IMG/VR virus record: IMGVR_UViG_3300025118_000006
Span: 1-64,000 of that record
From: a virus
Length of the DNA: 64,000 bases
Strand: one strand, 5' to 3'
Shown in pieces: positions 14,371-21,202 of the stretch (its first letter is position 1; each line of letters opens with the position of its first letter). Under the pieces are notes generated by a model. It was not told the origin of the DNA. It ran no database searches and saw only the letters and a list, made by a program, of their open reading frames with translations. The translations under genes and the position numbers were made by a program.

Positions 14371-14929
14371 GAAGACACCAGCGAAGCGAAAGAAGAAGGT
14401 AGTTCAGAAGCGGAACACAGGCCGAAGAACAGCCGCCGAGGTTGAGATTCTGAAGTCGCAGGCGAAGACCGCAATTCTCCGAGGTGCCACCGCACATGAA
14501 TGCTGCAAAAATATGGGCGTGGACCGGAACACCATGAACAGGTGGCTCGTAGACATACATGCTGAGTGGAGCCAGAGTGTAGAGCCGGAACGATTAGAGG
14601 CCGAGCGAGCGCGACTGATAGCAGAGGCAAGGGAGGTTCAAAGAGACGCTTGGACCTTCGCCAATTTATTGATTGATGAAACTCAGGCCAGAGAAAGAAG
14701 GGGCTGGATGGGGTTGGTGCTGGCAAGCATCAAGCAGCAGTCGGAATTGCTTGGTCTGAATAAAGTTAATATCCAGGCTATAAGCACAGAAATCAACATG
14801 CAGCAAAACAACATAAACCAAGCCGACATGAGGCTACTCGACAAGATACCAGACAACGTGCTAGACAGCCTGGGTACCGCAGTAGCGAGAGCCATGAGTG
14901 ACAACGTCGTTGTCCTCGACACAGATTAG
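14360..14929 (+). CDS. Putative terminase small subunit
   Basis: A 189-residue product from the ATG at 14360, overlapping the previous gene by 11 bases. A Lys/Arg-rich N-terminus (KKTPAKRKKKVVQKR) precedes a helix-turn-helix region (LKSQAKTAILRGATAHECCK, NMGVDRNTMNRWL, about residues 33-65), a central long helix and a C-terminal helical region. This layout (basic HTH plus oligomerisation helices) is that of small terminases, which bind pac or cos sites and hand DNA to the large subunit encoded at 19506. The separation from terL by the leftward cluster is unusual, and another DNA-binding role cannot be excluded. Confidence 0.58.
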   Translation: MAVKKTPAKRKKKVVQKRNTGRRTAAEVEILKSQAKTAILRGATAHECCKNMGVDRNTMNRWLVDIHAEWSQSVEPERLEAERARLIAEAREVQRDAWTFANLLIDETQARERRGWMGLVLASIKQQSELLGLNKVNIQAISTEINMQQNNINQADMRLLDKIPDNVLDSLGTAVARAMSDNVVVLDTD

Positions 14930-15169
14930 GCGAAAAGGCTTGCTACGACTGGTTGACCGGACTGGGTAGCTGTGATTCGTATTGTCCACCCGGTTTAAGC
15001 TTGCACTCGTCCTTGTGTGGGCTGGCCAGAGGTATCTAACTCACTCCTTCAAGGTCCATTTCTGGTTGGAACGCTAGTGAGTCAGTCGCATTGCCCAAAG
15101 AGGCCCCGGCCTTCGAGGGTATGCGTACATTTTGGTGACTTGCGGGCTCACCTCTTGTAGAATTCGAGT
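14930..15169. other. Non-coding gap upstream of small membrane genes
   Basis: 240 bases without a convincing gene. TTGACC at 14953-14958 with TTCGTA at 14976-14981 (17-nt spacing) is a weak promoter candidate. TAGAAT at 15158-15163 is a good -10 but has no matching -35, and lies seven bases before the ATG at 15170. No hairpin terminator was found. Confidence 0.4.
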
Positions 15170-15496
15170 ATGAGCCAAGACTTGCTAAAAGAGCTATTGG
15201 ACTTTGGCGCACTGGGAATCTTCGCTGGGTTTTTGGTGTGGCAGCATCTCGGAATGCAGAAGCGGCTGGACCGTTCGGTTGGTGACTTTCACGCAGGACT
15301 AAAGCGTAACACCGAGTTCTTCGACGAGCGCACAAAGATGATTAGTGACCGACACGACGCTGCAATCGGCGCAATGCGTGAAGATCATCGTGCGGAACGC
15401 GAGAGGCTAGAGCAGAAGGTTTCAGAGCTTCAGCGCGATCTTCTAACTAGAGAGCGAGAATCGTTGATGCACTTTAAGTTAAAAAGAGATTCGTAG
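15170..15496 (+). CDS. Small membrane-anchored coiled-coil protein
   Basis: The 108-residue product has one N-terminal membrane segment (FGALGIFAGFLVWQHLG) and a long charged coiled coil (about residues 35-100, DRHDAAIGAMREDHRAERER). This is the layout of inner-membrane spanin-like or holin-partner proteins, but no family is recognised. A possible -10 (TAGAAT) only seven bases before the ATG would make the message almost leaderless. It resembles in layout the proteins at 15662, 27818 and 28539. Confidence 0.6.
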   Translation: MSQDLLKELLDFGALGIFAGFLVWQHLGMQKRLDRSVGDFHAGLKRNTEFFDERTKMISDRHDAAIGAMREDHRAERERLEQKVSELQRDLLTRERESLMHFKLKRDS

Positions 15497-15498
15497 AA

Positions 15499-15537
15499 GT
15501 GTGTTTTTAAGCACATTTTCTGGCTTATATTTTATAG
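15499..15537 (+). promoter_or_regulatory. GTGTGTTTTTA element, candidate late or middle promoter
   Basis: GTGTGTTTTTA at 15499-15509 begins an AT-rich stretch with AAGCACATTTT and then TTATATT. The same element followed by similar sequence recurs before the gene at 21203. It sits immediately after the stop of the 15170 gene. Confidence 0.5.
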
Positions 15538-15587
15538 ACAGTCTGGGTCTACGCGGGTACCCTCCGTGGGCACTCGATGGAGCAACA

Positions 15588-15659
15588 ATGGAAGTTCTCG
15601 AATTCTACAGCATGTGCCTTTGGGTCGCAGTCCTTCATTGCTTAACGGTCTGGAAATAA
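15588..15659 (+). CDS. 23-residue hydrophobic peptide
   Basis: A very short frame: ATG at 15588 behind ATGGAGCAACA, TAA at 15657-15659, two bases before the next ATG. The peptide (MEVLEFYSMCLWVAVLHCLT...) is a single hydrophobic helix. Good start signals and tight spacing to the next gene argue for translation, either as a mini-membrane protein or as a leader that couples translation of the next gene. Confidence 0.42.
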   Translation: MEVLEFYSMCLWVAVLHCLTVWK

Positions 15660-15661
15660 AC

Positions 15662-15937
15662 ATGGAAGCAAACCTTGGAAACCGAGTGCAAGGAATCATC
15701 GTCGCACTCATTGTGGCCGCCATAATCGGTGGCTGGAACTGGATGCAAGATATGACGACGCGGGTTGCCTTGCTCGAAGATGACCTCACAGAAACAATAG
15801 AGGTCTTGCACACGATCAACAGACCTCTTCGCCAAAGGCCGAAGGCAGAACGCGACGTAGTCGAGCGCAAGCGTAGAAAGCAATCGAAGCGTGCAAAGCG
15901 CCGAAGCCAGCTAAAAGCTTTGAGTAACACCCCGTGA
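15662..15937 (+). CDS. Small membrane protein with basic tail
   Basis: The 91-residue product has a strong N-terminal membrane segment (GIIVALIVAAIIGGWNW), a short coiled coil (TRVALLEDDLTETIEVLHTI) and a Lys/Arg-rich C-terminal tail (KRRKQSKRAKRRSQLK). I placed the start at 15662, just after the preceding micro-gene; the frame extends upstream to 15566 but that portion lacks coding character. It may be a holin-like or membrane-anchoring protein; no family is recognised. Confidence 0.58.
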   Translation: MEANLGNRVQGIIVALIVAAIIGGWNWMQDMTTRVALLEDDLTETIEVLHTINRPLRQRPKAERDVVERKRRKQSKRAKRRSQLKALSNTP

Positions 15938-16065
15938 CCCAAATCTGGGACTCGGCAACGTGGGTGATTCACTGGCAGGTTATCATCGGTAACATCGAGC
16001 CAGAGGCTATACCTATCGGGTATCTGGTTGATGCCCTCTACGGCACCGACTATCCGAGGGCCTAG
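15934..16065 (+). CDS. Small hypothetical protein, GTG start
   Basis: A 43-codon frame opening with GTG overlapping the TGA of the preceding gene (GTGA). The product (TQIWDSATWVIHWQVIIGN at the start) is hydrophobic and aromatic and ends acidic. There is no clear ribosome binding site, so it would depend on translational coupling. It is the last rightward frame before the convergent leftward cluster. It may be spurious. Confidence 0.38.
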   Translation: MTQIWDSATWVIHWQVIIGNIEPEAIPIGYLVDALYGTDYPRA

Positions 16066-16143
16066 AAGTGGTCGGCCAGGTCGCGATCATCAATCGCGCT
16101 CGTCTCTTCCGGTCCATTCATTCTATCCCCCTACAGAAGGCAA

Positions 16144-16182
16144 CAGCCCCACCCAACAGTCCAACGTAAATAGGCGGGGCTG
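16144..16182 (-). terminator. Hairpin ending the leftward early cluster
   Basis: On the minus strand CAGCCCCGCC pairs with GGTGGGGCTG (one G-U) around a 19-nt loop; on the plus strand the same position is an A-C mismatch. No U run follows, so it may need Rho or act as an mRNA 3' end stabiliser. It lies between the convergent gene ends at 16065 and 16190. Confidence 0.5.
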
Positions 16183-16189
16183 CGTGCCT

Positions 16190-16414
16190 TCATTCCTCGT
16201 TTCGTTTTTGAAGCTCTGAAATAAGCTCCGAGAATCCATCCAGTTCGTCATAGAGCTTACGGACCTTCTCTGCAAGCACCTTTGTTTCGTCTGTTAGTTT
16301 CCAGACTGCCTCTTGATGCTCTGCGTAAGTGTGTCCAATCGCAGCACAAAGCTGCTCAGTGGTTAGGTCACTGGGTATCTTTGCGGTACCGTCTTCGTCC
16401 ATAAATATTATCAT
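16190..16414 (-). CDS. Small hypothetical protein
   Basis: A 74-residue acidic product from the ATG at 16414, which overlaps the stop of the upstream gene (ATGA). An AGAGG box eight bases before supports this start. The C-terminal half is a heptad-like helix (LTDETKVLAEKVRKLYDELD), probably a coiled coil. It is the last gene of the leftward transcript starting at promoter P4. Function unknown. Confidence 0.65.
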   Translation of the reverse strand: MIIFMDEDGTAKIPSDLTTEQLCAAIGHTYAEHQEAVWKLTDETKVLAEKVRKLYDELDGFSELISELQKRNEE

Positions 16415-16776
16415 TGCATACACCTCTCAGGTACGAAGAGTACGTCGCCAACCAACTCGAATCCGACCCGGTCGGATGCTGATAGGTTCGGGGGAAGCTC
16501 TTTGAGCCTGCCATCCTCGTTGAAGACCGCCACCCATCGAGGTGCGTACTTCTTGACCTCCACATAGCCTCCTACGTGCCTCTGAAGCTCGTCTAAGGCG
16601 AAGTGTTTGCCATCCACGGGTCGAACTATGTCTATCGAGCCAGTGGCTCGATAGAGGAAAGCCTCAGTCGATTTAGAACGCGCCATCATATCCTCCGTAA
16701 TCTTGTAACAATCTTTGCAGACCTCGTTACCAGCGGGGATGCGAGCCGCGCAACTAAAGCACACTATTTCTGCCAT
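16411..16776 (-). CDS. Zinc-finger protein with DUF3846-like domain
   Basis: A 121-residue product with an N-terminal zinc motif (VCFSCAARI ... EVCKDC, two CxxC pairs, about residues 5-25). It is followed by a DUF3846-type domain: FALDELQRHVGGYVEVKKYA, then WVAVFNEDGRLKELPPNLSA and a closing VGDVLFV. DUF3846 occurs in many phage and plasmid early regions, without a known function. The start at 16776 follows GGAGG that overlaps the stop of the upstream gene. The fusion of a zinc finger to DUF3846 could be a regulator of host or phage processes, by inference. Confidence 0.7.
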   Translation of the reverse strand: MAEIVCFSCAARIPAGNEVCKDCYKITEDMMARSKSTEAFLYRATGSIDIVRPVDGKHFALDELQRHVGGYVEVKKYAPRWVAVFNEDGRLKELPPNLSASDRVGFELVGDVLFVPERCMQ

Positions 16777-16778
16777 GA

Positions 16779-17228
16779 TTAACCTCCATCCGACTTGTAT
16801 TTTAACACCCCGAAGCGCAAAGACCACTCTTCTGTGGTCACTCGCTCTGGTAGCGCGTAGCGGCGGCCCTTGTAGTTGATGGCGATGATGTCACCGGCCA
16901 CTCCAACCGGATCGAACCGGATTGGCTCACCCTCGGGCACATCGATAGCCAGCGTTTTAAAAAGCTCTTCGACGTTGAGCCGATATTTTAGCTGCCTTGA
17001 AAGAGCCTCTCGCTCCGCGTACCGGCCTTCAAGCCGATTAATTAACTCATCTCTTTTACTCATTGCGCCCTTAGCCTCCGTGCTCGGGTTCATCGATAGC
17101 CTAAGCTTGTCGGCTATATAAAATTGGAGATCCGAGGTAAGGCTTTTTGGGATGTTGGCGACCGCCTTATCTCTGTCGTAGTCGTGTTCTGACATGAGTC
17201 GGTCTGCCCATATTTTATCTTCAGTCAT
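16779..17228 (-). CDS. Hypothetical protein
   Basis: A 149-residue product; the ATG at 17228 follows AAGGAGCACAACGATC. It begins with a charged helical half (KIWADRLMSEHDYDRDKA) and has a long amphipathic helix (KRDELINRLEGRYAEREALS), then a beta-rich C-terminus (DIIAINYKGRRYALPERV). Nothing suggests a membrane location. It is the third gene of the P4 transcript. Confidence 0.65.
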   Translation of the reverse strand: MTEDKIWADRLMSEHDYDRDKAVANIPKSLTSDLQFYIADKLRLSMNPSTEAKGAMSKRDELINRLEGRYAEREALSRQLKYRLNVEELFKTLAIDVPEGEPIRFDPVGVAGDIIAINYKGRRYALPERVTTEEWSLRFGVLKYKSDGG

Positions 17229-17242
17229 GATCGTTGTGCTCC

Positions 17243-17641
17243 TTACGCAAGACATTGTTCTTTTTCATCGACCCATGCTTCTGATCGAGGGGCCACCATC
17301 GCGGGCAGAACCGTGAGGCTCGGAAAGTGTTCAGCGAGGAAAGTGTCGATCACAGCCATCGCCGCTTCTTTTGTGTCTTCGATACCGCTGGTGCAGCGAC
17401 CATCGCCGTCGGGGCAGCTTTTGTAGCCCCAACCATTGGTTCCACCGTGCGCGTCTCCGAAGCCGCCTAACCAAGAGGTCACGATTGCGACCTGCTTCCC
17501 CATCCCATTGACTCGGACGAATTTCGGTGGATAAGAAGAATCGGGTGCCCACGGAAGAACCACCTTGGCTAAGACCTTCTGGGCTTCACGTATGGAACTG
17601 GGGTCTTGGGTGTCGAAGGATTTAAGGTTATTAGTGACCAT
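17243..17641 (-). CDS. Hypothetical protein
   Basis: A 132-residue product from the ATG at 17641, behind AAGGAGGCTGTG. It has a Gly-rich central segment (GGFGDAHGGTNGWGYKSC) with two Cys (SCPDGDGRC) and otherwise alternating hydrophobic strands and helices. No family is recognised. It stands second in the P4 transcript, ten bases after the first gene. Confidence 0.65.
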   Translation of the reverse strand: MVTNNLKSFDTQDPSSIREAQKVLAKVVLPWAPDSSYPPKFVRVNGMGKQVAIVTSWLGGFGDAHGGTNGWGYKSCPDGDGRCTSGIEDTKEAAMAVIDTFLAEHFPSLTVLPAMVAPRSEAWVDEKEQCLA

Positions 17642-17651
17642 CACAGCCTCC

Positions 17652-18119
17652 TTATTTCTGGCAATTCAGCAGCTTGGTGTTGCCGTAAATGTCACGAATG
17701 ACCGTGAACGGTGAGGTGTTTGGCTCATCAGGAACGGCCTCAATAAGGGCAGTCTTCACGTAGGTTTCTTCGCCTGTCTCGGCGCAGAAAATCTTTGTCA
17801 GGCCGCCGGTCTTGTTTCCGTAGCCAAGTTGAGCAGCGGTGCGAGCGCGGAGCACGGTGTAGGTCCGGTCGCGATGAAGCATAACCGACACCGACCTTGG
17901 CGCGAGCCGTGTCTCGCCAGCACTGTTCAGTCCATGCGAGCGGGGGCTGTCGTACCAAGCGTTACGCTCGTCTTGCGTAATAGGTCGGCTGGAATGAACT
18001 GTTCCGTCCATGTCGTTGCCATAGGTTTCGAGGGGATACTCAAGCTCGCCACCCTCTTTGTTGGTGAAGCACTTGGCTACGTTTAATCGAACGATGGTAT
18101 TTTTGAGAATCTTAGTCAT
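17652..18119 (-). CDS. Hypothetical protein, first gene after promoter P4
   Basis: A 155-residue product. TTGGAGACAGAAA directly before the ATG at 18119 defines the start, although the frame is open far upstream through the promoter. The protein is beta-rich with many Thr, Arg and Tyr residues (SVSVMLHRDRTYTVLRARTA) and two Cys. No membrane segment is present and no family is recognised. Confidence 0.66.
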   Translation of the reverse strand: MTKILKNTIVRLNVAKCFTNKEGGELEYPLETYGNDMDGTVHSSRPITQDERNAWYDSPRSHGLNSAGETRLAPRSVSVMLHRDRTYTVLRARTAAQLGYGNKTGGLTKIFCAETGEETYVKTALIEAVPDEPNTSPFTVIRDIYGNTKLLNCQK

Positions 18120-18143
18120 TTTCTGTCTCCAATCAAGATTTGC

Positions 18144-18202
18144 TAACGTCACATTCAGGATTATAGGCATAGCCCTGGGGGCACGGTCAAGTACTTTATT
18201 AC
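18144..18202 (-). promoter_or_regulatory. Leftward early promoter P4 (class B) with TGACGTTA box
   Basis: On the minus strand: TTGACC (18190-18185), TATAAT (18165-18160, 19-nt spacer; CTATAA at 18 nt), box TGACGTTA (18151-18144), then TTGGAGAC for the gene starting at 18119. The 17 bases ending in the -35 core (GTAATAAAGTACTTGAC) match P5 with two differences. Confidence 0.8.
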
Positions 18203-18501
18203 ATAAAAGTTGAGAAAAAGAACTCGAACTCTGCCGACTCAGCCGCAGCAAGTCGATTAGCGAGTTCATTTTTTTCGTCTTCATCCTGCAATTCACGCGC
18301 AATCGCACCCCATGAGCAGTCGCCAGATTGGCATTCTGCCTTACCCTCGCGACGGGTAACGCGCTCAATAGCACGCTCTTCAGCGCCCATAGATGCGCGG
18401 GAGCAGGAGGAGCCGGGGGAGCCCTTACCTGGGTCACCCCAGAAAGAGCCCCGGCGGCCTCGGTGTCGAGGGACTAATGATTTAGAAGTAGATGCAGCCA
18501 T
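18199..18501 (-). CDS. Hypothetical protein
   Basis: A 100-residue product; GCGGAGGTAAAGTAATC before the ATG at 18501 is a strong start signal. The N-terminal half is Gly/Ser/Arg-rich and probably disordered (RHRGRRGSFWGDPGKGSPGS). The C-terminal half is an acidic helix (EDEKNELANRLAAAESAEFE) ending in a run of Phe. It has four Cys. The last gene of the P5 transcript, its stop lying within promoter P4. Unrecognised. Confidence 0.62.
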   Translation of the reverse strand: MAASTSKSLVPRHRGRRGSFWGDPGKGSPGSSCSRASMGAEERAIERVTRREGKAECQSGDCSWGAIARELQDEDEKNELANRLAAAESAEFEFFFSTFM

Positions 18502-18503
18502 GA

Positions 18504-18725
18504 TTACTTTACCTCCGCTTTGCGAGCACGCTTCCATTTGGGCTTTGTAGGCTCTCTCAGTTCGCAGCCCTTTGGGCATTTCATCTCCGTAAGACCCTCC
18601 ACGAGAGGAACGCTACCCCACCCGCCACAGACGCACTCGTTGTGCATCCACGTGGGCCGTGGGTATGGAAGGTTTGCTCGCCATGGAATGGTCGCTGACT
18701 CTGTTCTTATTGTGTTCGTATTCAT
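18504..18725 (-). CDS. Small zinc-ribbon protein
   Basis: A 73-residue product with four well spaced Cys (NECVCGGWG and MKCPKGCEL, about residues 29-55), forming a zinc-ribbon pattern, and a basic C-terminal tail (KPKWKRARKAEVK). It starts at TAATG overlapping the upstream gene, behind GGAGGTTAAG. Nucleic acid binding or a host-protein interaction is likely for this kind of protein but unproven. Confidence 0.68.
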   Translation of the reverse strand: MNTNTIRTESATIPWRANLPYPRPTWMHNECVCGGWGSVPLVEGLTEMKCPKGCELREPTKPKWKRARKAEVK

Positions 18726-18907
18726 TACTTAACCTCCACTGGCTCGGCTACGGCTTTGCCAAGCGTCCATACACCGCCCATCGACTCGACCATCTCGTAT
18801 AGTGAGCGGTGGAACTTGTAGCGGCAATCATCAACGCTATTCGCGATGTACGTTACGTTTTCTTCGCCACTGTTGACGGGCGCAAGGTCTGTGATTCTAA
18901 CTTTCAT
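18725..18907 (-). CDS. Small hypothetical protein, first gene after promoter P5
   Basis: A 60-residue product from the ATG at 18907 behind TTTGGAGAAAAAA. It is a compact alpha/beta-looking sequence (MKVRITDLAPVNSGEENVTY and following). Upstream in-frame codons run through promoter P5 and were discarded. Its stop overlaps the next start. No family is recognised. Confidence 0.65.
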   Translation of the reverse strand: MKVRITDLAPVNSGEENVTYIANSVDDCRYKFHRSLYEMVESMGGVWTLGKAVAEPVEVK

Positions 18908-18923
18908 TTTTTTCTCCAAATAA

Positions 18924-18982
18924 ATTAACGTCACCCGATAAGTTATAAGCCCTACCAAGCCTGTAGTCAAGCACTTTACTAC
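18924..18982 (-). promoter_or_regulatory. Leftward early promoter P5 (class B) with TGACGTTAAT box
   Basis: On the minus strand: TTGACT (18970-18965), 17-nt spacer, TATAAC (18947-18942), box TGACGTTAAT (18933-18924), then TTTGGAG. The upstream context GTAGTAAAGTGCTTGAC parallels P4. Confidence 0.8.
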
Positions 18983-18999
18983 AAGTTTGTGAAAAAAAG

Positions 19000-19176
19000 T
19001 TAATAACCGAGCAACAGCGCGACAGTGCCTATTGCGACAACGGCGCAACTAATGGTGACGATAGGGTCAAAAACTATGCGCCCAGTGAATGGGCTCTTGT
19101 GGGTGTAGAACGACGGTTCCTTCGCGTGAGGGTTTACCGTCCATTCACCACAGTGGTTACATTTAAGCCTTTCCAT
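19000..19176 (-). CDS. Small zinc-ribbon, tail-anchored membrane protein
   Basis: A 58-residue product from the ATG at 19176; an in-frame ATG at 19203 would add nine residues. The N-terminus has CNHCGEW and the C-terminus a single membrane segment (TISCAVVAIGTVALLLGY) reaching the end of the chain. It overlaps the end of the upstream gene by 14 bases. A membrane-tethered small regulator is a reasonable picture, not a demonstrated one. Confidence 0.55.
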   Translation of the reverse strand: MERLKCNHCGEWTVNPHAKEPSFYTHKSPFTGRIVFDPIVTISCAVVAIGTVALLLGY

Positions 19177-19414
19177 AACAGCCCCCCGTTCGCTCACGAG
19201 CATCGAACTCGCTTGCTGCTCTGATCAAGTGCGTGGCAAGGTTACGTGCTTGGGCAGATGACAGGTTGAGGCTTGGTCCTGGGTGCTCGATACGGACGGT
19301 GAAGAGGTTGCCTTCATCATATCCACCACAGACGCTCACGATGCCGTTAAGTGTGTTTATACCAGTACATTCCAGGCCCTCAAGCTCCGGCTGATTCATT
19401 TCATTGCTAGTCAT
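19163..19414 (-). CDS. Hypothetical protein, first gene after promoter P7
   Basis: An 83-residue product with GAGGACACCTTT before its ATG at 19414. It has a Gly/Cys segment (TLNGIVSVCGGYDEGNLFTV) and a helical C-terminal half (SAQARNLATHLIRAASEFDA). No family is recognised. It is the first leftward gene next to the divergent terminase gene. Confidence 0.65.
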   Translation of the reverse strand: MTSNEMNQPELEGLECTGINTLNGIVSVCGGYDEGNLFTVRIEHPGPSLNLSSAQARNLATHLIRAASEFDARERTGGCYGKA

Positions 19415-19452
19415 AAAGGTGTCCTCTCGATAAAATAGTAGTAGTTACGCCA

Positions 19453-19494
19453 AATTTACAGCCCGTGGGGAAGATTGTCAAGTGGTTGCGAACG
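19453..19494 (-). promoter_or_regulatory. Leftward early promoter P7 (class C)
   Basis: On the minus strand: TTGACA (19481-19476), 17-nt spacer, TAAATT (19458-19453). Its upstream part is identical over 21 bp to P6 (19474-19494 versus 6297-6317). The element overlaps the upstream-most possible start codon of the terminase gene (GTG at 19482). Confidence 0.75.
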
Positions 19495-19505
19495 AACACA
19501 GTGAT

Positions 19506-21143
19506 ATGGCCGCCAACATACTAGCTACGACAGCAGGTCGCAGGCGAATGTCTACGGCCTCTTTAATATACTTTGACACATACTATTGCGGCATGGCCTA
19601 CGCGGAACACAGGCAGAGGTGGTTGGACATTCTAGCGACCGCATATCGCAAGGGTCAGTCATCACGGGATGACCAGTCTTTACTGCTTCTGGCCCCTCGA
19701 AAGCATGGAAAGACTGAGCTTGCAGTTACATTCACGCTCTGGCTTATCTGCATGAACCGGAACATTCGTGTGCTTTGGATTGGTTCCAAAGCTGACTTGG
19801 CGAAGAAGCGTTTGGCGAGGTGTAAGGCCCTGCTAGAGAGCGCAAGAGTCCAGAATGACTGGTGCGGTGAGCCTGAAACCGGGTTCGGGCCTTGGCGTGG
19901 GGATTCTGGCGATGTTGAGTGGGACAAGAGCCGTATCCGAATCACGCGCAGCGCGGCACTTATTGACCCAACGATTGAAGCAGTCGGTATGCGTGGCGCA
20001 ATCACAGGTGGTCACTTCGATGTTATTATTCTGGATGACGTGGAGGACGAGAATTCGGTGCGCTCGGGTAGCGTGCGCGAGCACACGAGAGAGTGGTTCG
20101 AGGGAACGCTTACACCGATGTTAAATCAGGGTGGGCTCATGCTTTGCATTGGTACCCGAAAGCATTTCGACGATCTTTACGGTCGTTTGGATGAAAATCC
20201 CATGTGGCAAATCATCACCGACAAAGCCATTATGCAATGGCCTGATAAGTATGAGCCGACGTACGAGGAAATCGACGGCAAGGATATATTCACAGGCGTT
20301 TCGGTGGAGGGTGAGGCGAAGGTTTTGTGGCCTGAACAGCGACCGTTCGAGTACATGATTCGTCAGAGAATTAAGATGGGTTCGACGATTTTCGCTCGCG
20401 AGATGCAGAACGAGGTAGTGGATGATGAGACGGCCCAATTCAGGCTTGCTTGGCTGAAAGACGCTATGGCGAACGGGTCGAACTATAGTCTTTACGAGTT
20501 CCCGCCAAACGTGGACATCGTAGACATCGTGCAAGGCTGGGATCTCGCGCTAGTTACAGATCAAAGAAAGGCAGACGAGGGCGATAGGGACTTCACAGTA
20601 GGCGTGACGTGGGGTCGAGATGCGAAGGGAAATCGGTATCTTCTAGGAATGAGGCGGGAGCGAGGTATCACCCCAGGAACATTGCGGAACTCCATCATCA
20701 AAGAGCATGAACGCTTTGCTGGAAAGGTTCGAGCTATTGCTATTGAGAAGAACAGCTTTGGCGAACTCCACTTCCTCGGACTTCAGAAAACCACAGATTT
20801 ACCTCTAAAGGCACACATTACGGGGCGAAACAAAACCGACTCATGGGAAGGCGTACCGTCGATGGCGGCGCTTTTTGAAAACGGCAAGGTTCACTTCCCA
20901 AGCAAGACCCTGCGCGACAAGGAGATCATGAAGGACGTGATCGCGGAATTCCACGGCCTTGGCAGGGAGCGACACGACGACATCGTAATGTCTATGTGGA
21001 TAGCTGAAACCGTGCTACGCAAAGGTGGCTTCCAGTATCGTGCCGCGCAGGGAGACGACCTAATAGAGACGGATATTGTTGGCGCAGACGACTTCTCTCA
21101 TTTCGGTGGCGGGTTCGACGACCTACCCTTCCTTGACGATTGA
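19506..21143 (+). CDS. terL: Terminase large subunit
   Basis: A DNA-packaging motor protein with an N-terminal ATPase and a C-terminal nuclease. Visible motifs: Walker A LLLAPRKHGKTEL, Walker B FDVIILDDVEDE, coupling region LCIGTRKHFDD. The RNase-H-type nuclease acids are at VQGWDLAL, AIEKNSFGE and RHDDIVMSM. Frame from the GTG at 19482 gives 553 residues; I prefer the ATG at 19506 because 19474-19494 is a promoter element duplicated at P6. No start has a good ribosome binding site, and ATG 19548 is a third option. It translocates DNA into the prohead through the portal encoded at 29296. Confidence 0.93.
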   Translation: MAANILATTAGRRRMSTASLIYFDTYYCGMAYAEHRQRWLDILATAYRKGQSSRDDQSLLLLAPRKHGKTELAVTFTLWLICMNRNIRVLWIGSKADLAKKRLARCKALLESARVQNDWCGEPETGFGPWRGDSGDVEWDKSRIRITRSAALIDPTIEAVGMRGAITGGHFDVIILDDVEDENSVRSGSVREHTREWFEGTLTPMLNQGGLMLCIGTRKHFDDLYGRLDENPMWQIITDKAIMQWPDKYEPTYEEIDGKDIFTGVSVEGEAKVLWPEQRPFEYMIRQRIKMGSTIFAREMQNEVVDDETAQFRLAWLKDAMANGSNYSLYEFPPNVDIVDIVQGWDLALVTDQRKADEGDRDFTVGVTWGRDAKGNRYLLGMRRERGITPGTLRNSIIKEHERFAGKVRAIAIEKNSFGELHFLGLQKTTDLPLKAHITGRNKTDSWEGVPSMAALFENGKVHFPSKTLRDKEIMKDVIAEFHGLGRERHDDIVMSMWIAETVLRKGGFQYRAAQGDDLIETDIVGADDFSHFGGGFDDLPFLDD

Positions 21144-21145
21144 CG

Positions 21146-21174
21146 TTGACCAGAGTGTGTTTTTAGACATAATT
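21146..21174 (+). promoter_or_regulatory. Candidate late promoter with GTGTGTTTTTA element
   Basis: TTGACC at 21146-21151, 16-nt spacer, CATAAT at 21168-21173; the spacer contains GTGTGTTTTTA (21155-21165). The same element recurs at 15499. It precedes the first virion accessory gene after terL. Confidence 0.55.
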
Positions 21175-21202
21175 TCATAATAGAATCTCGGAGTAGAAGC
21201 TC

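Noticed and set aside
21138-21148. TGACGTTG at the end of terL as another early box
   Set aside because: Lies in the last codons of terL, lacks the following AA and is upstream instead of downstream of the promoter; coincidence is likely.
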